Below are positions 5,857 to 7,700 of a stretch of 7,700 nt of DNA, one piece after another. Numbering within the stretch: position 1 is the stretch's first letter; every line of letters begins with the position of its first letter. Source of the DNA: Bacillota bacterium (GTDB taxonomy: Bacteria; Bacillota; Clostridia; Christensenellales; SZUA-584); assembly GCA_023396555.1 (NCBI GenBank), contig JAEWWC010000008.1, forward strand, positions 1 to 7,700, read 5' to 3'. The notes beneath the pieces were generated by a model. That model made no database searches. It worked only from the letters and a program-made list of their open reading frames with translations, and was not told the DNA's origin. The translations under genes and the position numbers were made by a program.

Positions 5857-7466
5857 TGCCAAAAATCATCAAAGACCCTATATACGGGTATATTGATGTT
5901 GATGAGGAAATCATGGAGAACATCATTGATTCTTCATGTTTTCAACGATTGAGAAATATCAGACAAACCAGTTACTCGCCGCTTTACCCTTCTGCATTGC
6001 ATAATAGATTTATACATTCTATCGGGGTATATTATTTAGGCAAAATAGCAATAAAGACTTTAAAACCGACTATAGATAAGTTGGGATTAATTGATATTAA
6101 TACAGATATATTTCTTTTGGCTTGTCTATTACATGATGTCGGACATGCCCCTTTTTCTCACACAGGAGAGAAATATTTTGTTCAAGGGCAAATTCCCACA
6201 ATAAATGACGAATTAGTAAGTGAAGTTGGAGATGAGGATCTAAGAGTTGAAGTGCAAAATAAGTATTTCAAAGAAGCTGCACCGCATGAAATAATGAGTG
6301 TAATCGTTGCACTAAGGTCTTTTCCTAATTGCTTTAATAAAGCAAAAGAAAGAGATTTTTTTGCGAGATGTATTACAGGATATAAATATAGAAAAAATGG
6401 ACAGTACGAAAATATATGTAATTGTCTGATCGAGTTATTAAATTCAACGATAATTGACATTGATAAGTTAGATTATATAATTCGTGATGCTCAAACTACA
6501 GGATATCAGAGTGTTTCTATTGATTATATTAGACTATTGGGGGCATTAAGCATCATAGATTATGCAGGAAAAAAAACGCTTGCATATAATAAAAGTGCTT
6601 TAAGTGTAATTGAAAATGTAATATATGCGCATGACTTTGAACGAAAATGGATACAAAGCCATCCGGTAGTGCTTTATGAACATTTTTTAATACAATACGC
6701 TATAAAAAAGATTGAAAGACAGTTTTCTGACGATGACAAGAACGAAAGTCTGTTTTGTTTTGATTCTTTGACAGATATAGGTAAAACGTTTAAAAACGGG
6801 AGTGGTAAAATCTCATTGCTAGCAGATGAGGATTTACTACATATTATGAAAAGTAATTGCATGGACATATTAATCCATGAGTATTTTTCAAGGAACGAAA
6901 GAAGACATCCAATATGGAAATCTGAAGCTGAGTATAGACTTCTATTTGATAATGTTCTTGGCAATGGTGAATTACTTGACTTGCTTGAAAATGATTTTAA
7001 AGAAGTTGAAAAATATATCGGAGAAAAGATTGGCAACAATCTTCCGATTATTAATGATCATTTTATCCAACATTGTAATGATAGATTGCAAAAGATCAAG
7101 GATTTGCCTGATGAACAAAAAGCAGTCAAAGACGATCTCTCAAGAGGTATAAGAATATTATTAATGTGGGCAAATGGTCTTAGAGAGTTTGCTTTAGCTA
7201 GTGGCATTCCATTTGATTTTGTTATAATTATGGCCAACAAATTTAGAAGTAGTTTTTTAAAAGAGGACTTGGAGAAAATAGTAATAGACTTTTCTTCATT
7301 AGGTAAAAAAGAATTAATTAAAAAAATTGCTTCCATTTTGAGTGGAGATAAGCAAAACAGAGAAAATTTATTTTATATATTTTATAAAAGAACAAAAAAA
7401 ATAAATGCTAATGAATTAGCAGATATTTTTTTTAAAGTTCTTATTGATAGAAAAAAAGAAGTTTAG
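5856..7466 (+). CDS. SAMHD1-like HD-domain phosphohydrolase (putative dNTP triphosphohydrolase)
   Basis: This cytosolic protein of 536 residues has an N-terminal half that follows SAMHD1 and COG1078 proteins closely: KDPIYGYI (6-13), FQRLRNIRQ (29-37), HNRFIHSIG (49-57), HDVGHAPFSH (93-102), a HE motif at 144-145, and IDIDKLDYIIRD (200-211). The four metal ligands of the HD fold are present as His54, His93, Asp94 and Asp203. Further correspondences with human SAMHD1 are His97 (H210), His102 (H215), His144 (H233), Lys204 (K312), Tyr207 (Y315) and Asp211 (D319). Such enzymes split dNTPs into nucleoside and triphosphate, though substrates vary. Glu105 replaces Asp218, Thr38 replaces Leu150, and about 24 extra residues lie between Glu105 and His144. 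The C-terminal half (about 240-536) is helical and not recognised. ATG 5856 overlaps the preceding stop; AGGTG at 5841-5845 can serve as ribosome binding site. The stop lies 11 bp before yhbY. Confidence 0.88.
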   Translation: MPKIIKDPIYGYIDVDEEIMENIIDSSCFQRLRNIRQTSYSPLYPSALHNRFIHSIGVYYLGKIAIKTLKPTIDKLGLIDINTDIFLLACLLHDVGHAPFSHTGEKYFVQGQIPTINDELVSEVGDEDLRVEVQNKYFKEAAPHEIMSVIVALRSFPNCFNKAKERDFFARCITGYKYRKNGQYENICNCLIELLNSTIIDIDKLDYIIRDAQTTGYQSVSIDYIRLLGALSIIDYAGKKTLAYNKSALSVIENVIYAHDFERKWIQSHPVVLYEHFLIQYAIKKIERQFSDDDKNESLFCFDSLTDIGKTFKNGSGKISLLADEDLLHIMKSNCMDILIHEYFSRNERRHPIWKSEAEYRLLFDNVLGNGELLDLLENDFKEVEKYIGEKIGNNLPIINDHFIQHCNDRLQKIKDLPDEQKAVKDDLSRGIRILLMWANGLREFALASGIPFDFVIIMANKFRSSFLKEDLEKIVIDFSSLGKKELIKKIASILSGDKQNRENLFYIFYKRTKKINANELADIFFKVLIDRKKEV

Positions 7467-7477
7467 GGGAAGACAAT

Positions 7478-7700
7478 ATGCTGACAAGCAAACAGAGGGC
7501 CGCGCTGAAGGCGATGGCGAACAGCATCGAACCCATTATCTATGTGGGCAAGGGCGGGCTGACGGACAACGTGATCACGCAGGTGGACGAGGCGCTGACG
7601 GCCCGCGAACTGATCAAGGGCACGGTACAGCAGAACGCGCCGGAGAGTGCGGCGGAGGTGTTGGAGACCATCGCGGAGGCGACGGGAGCGGAGCCGGTGT
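7478..7700 (+). CDS. yhbY: YhbY, CRS1/YhbY-domain RNA-binding protein (partial, cut at window end)
   Basis: YhbY is a small (about 95-100 residues) single-domain RNA-binding protein that associates with the pre-50S subunit. The first 74 residues are visible. MLTSKQRAALKAMANSIEP is followed by IIYVGKGGLTDNVI, containing the family GKGG loop (about 25-28), and then EALTARELIKGTV, the conserved helix-strand with ELIK. The ribosome binding site AGGGGAAG (7465-7472) overlaps the stop of the HD gene, so yhbY is probably now translated from the same message as the inserted genes. Composition is again GC-rich, like obg. The C-terminus lies beyond the window. Confidence 0.93.
   Translation, partial: MLTSKQRAALKAMANSIEPIIYVGKGGLTDNVITQVDEALTARELIKGTVQQNAPESAAEVLETIAEATGAEPV

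Larger units (their letters stand above)
5327..7466. other. AT-rich accessory block inserted between obg and yhbY
   Basis: The block is far poorer in G+C than both flanks (15/60 G+C counted at 6061-6120 against 45/60 at 4381-4440). The change is abrupt at the obg stop and again at the yhbY ribosome binding site. It contains a 146-bp leader and two coupled genes, with no transposase, integrase, tRNA or long terminal repeats. An 8-bp inverted repeat, CATATTGT (5327-5334) and ACAATATG (7473-7480), lies at the edges but may be chance. It looks like a recently acquired small cargo in a conserved operon. Exact ends and the route of entry are unknown. Confidence 0.75.

Noticed and set aside
6562..6578. 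Frameshift or slippage at the A8 run in the HD gene
   Set aside because: The frame stays open and homologous-looking on both sides, so no disruption is indicated.
5327..7466. Insertion sequence, integron or prophage
   Set aside because: No transposase, integrase, attC-like site, phage gene or tRNA is present; only the two coupled genes and a leader.

Overview
The window reads as chromosomal DNA of a Gram-positive bacterium, most likely a fairly GC-rich member of the Clostridia (Bacillota). This rests on a RodA-type SEDS protein, a YetF (DUF421) plus DUF4363 membrane pair of the kind common in Clostridia, an obg-yhbY gene order typical of Bacillota, and GGAG-type ribosome binding sites. This is inference from gene content, not a database match.

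Layout: a good promoter (78-105) leads into rodA (185-1366, TTG start preferred), followed 34 bp later by a putative TM1586-type nitroreductase (1401-2234). Two minus-strand genes, yetF-like (3308 down to 2604) and a DUF4363 protein (2611 down to 2231), overlap each other by 8 bp. The DUF4363 gene also meets the nitroreductase tail to tail, with the two stop codons sharing a CTAG. A divergent promoter (3372-3400) drives nth (endonuclease III, 3428-4054) and then obg (4058-5326), with a 3-bp gap.

After obg the composition drops sharply. A sampled line in obg (4381-4440) has 45/60 G+C; one in the next block (6061-6120) has 15/60. This AT-rich block (about 5327-7466) holds a 146-bp leader rich in inverted repeats, an unrecognised acidic 127-residue protein (5473-5856), and a 536-residue SAMHD1-like HD-domain phosphohydrolase (5856-7466) coupled to it by a TAATG overlap. 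Only 11 bp later the GC-rich core sequence resumes with yhbY (7478 onward, cut by the window end). The block therefore sits precisely between obg and yhbY, two genes that normally adjoin.

The core genes serve cell elongation (rodA), base-excision repair (nth) and ribosome assembly (obg, yhbY). The most interesting part is the transferred two-gene module. It combines an apparently intact dNTP triphosphohydrolase-type active site with a small partner of unknown fold. A role in phage defence by nucleotide depletion is a plausible hypothesis, but nothing in the sequence proves it.
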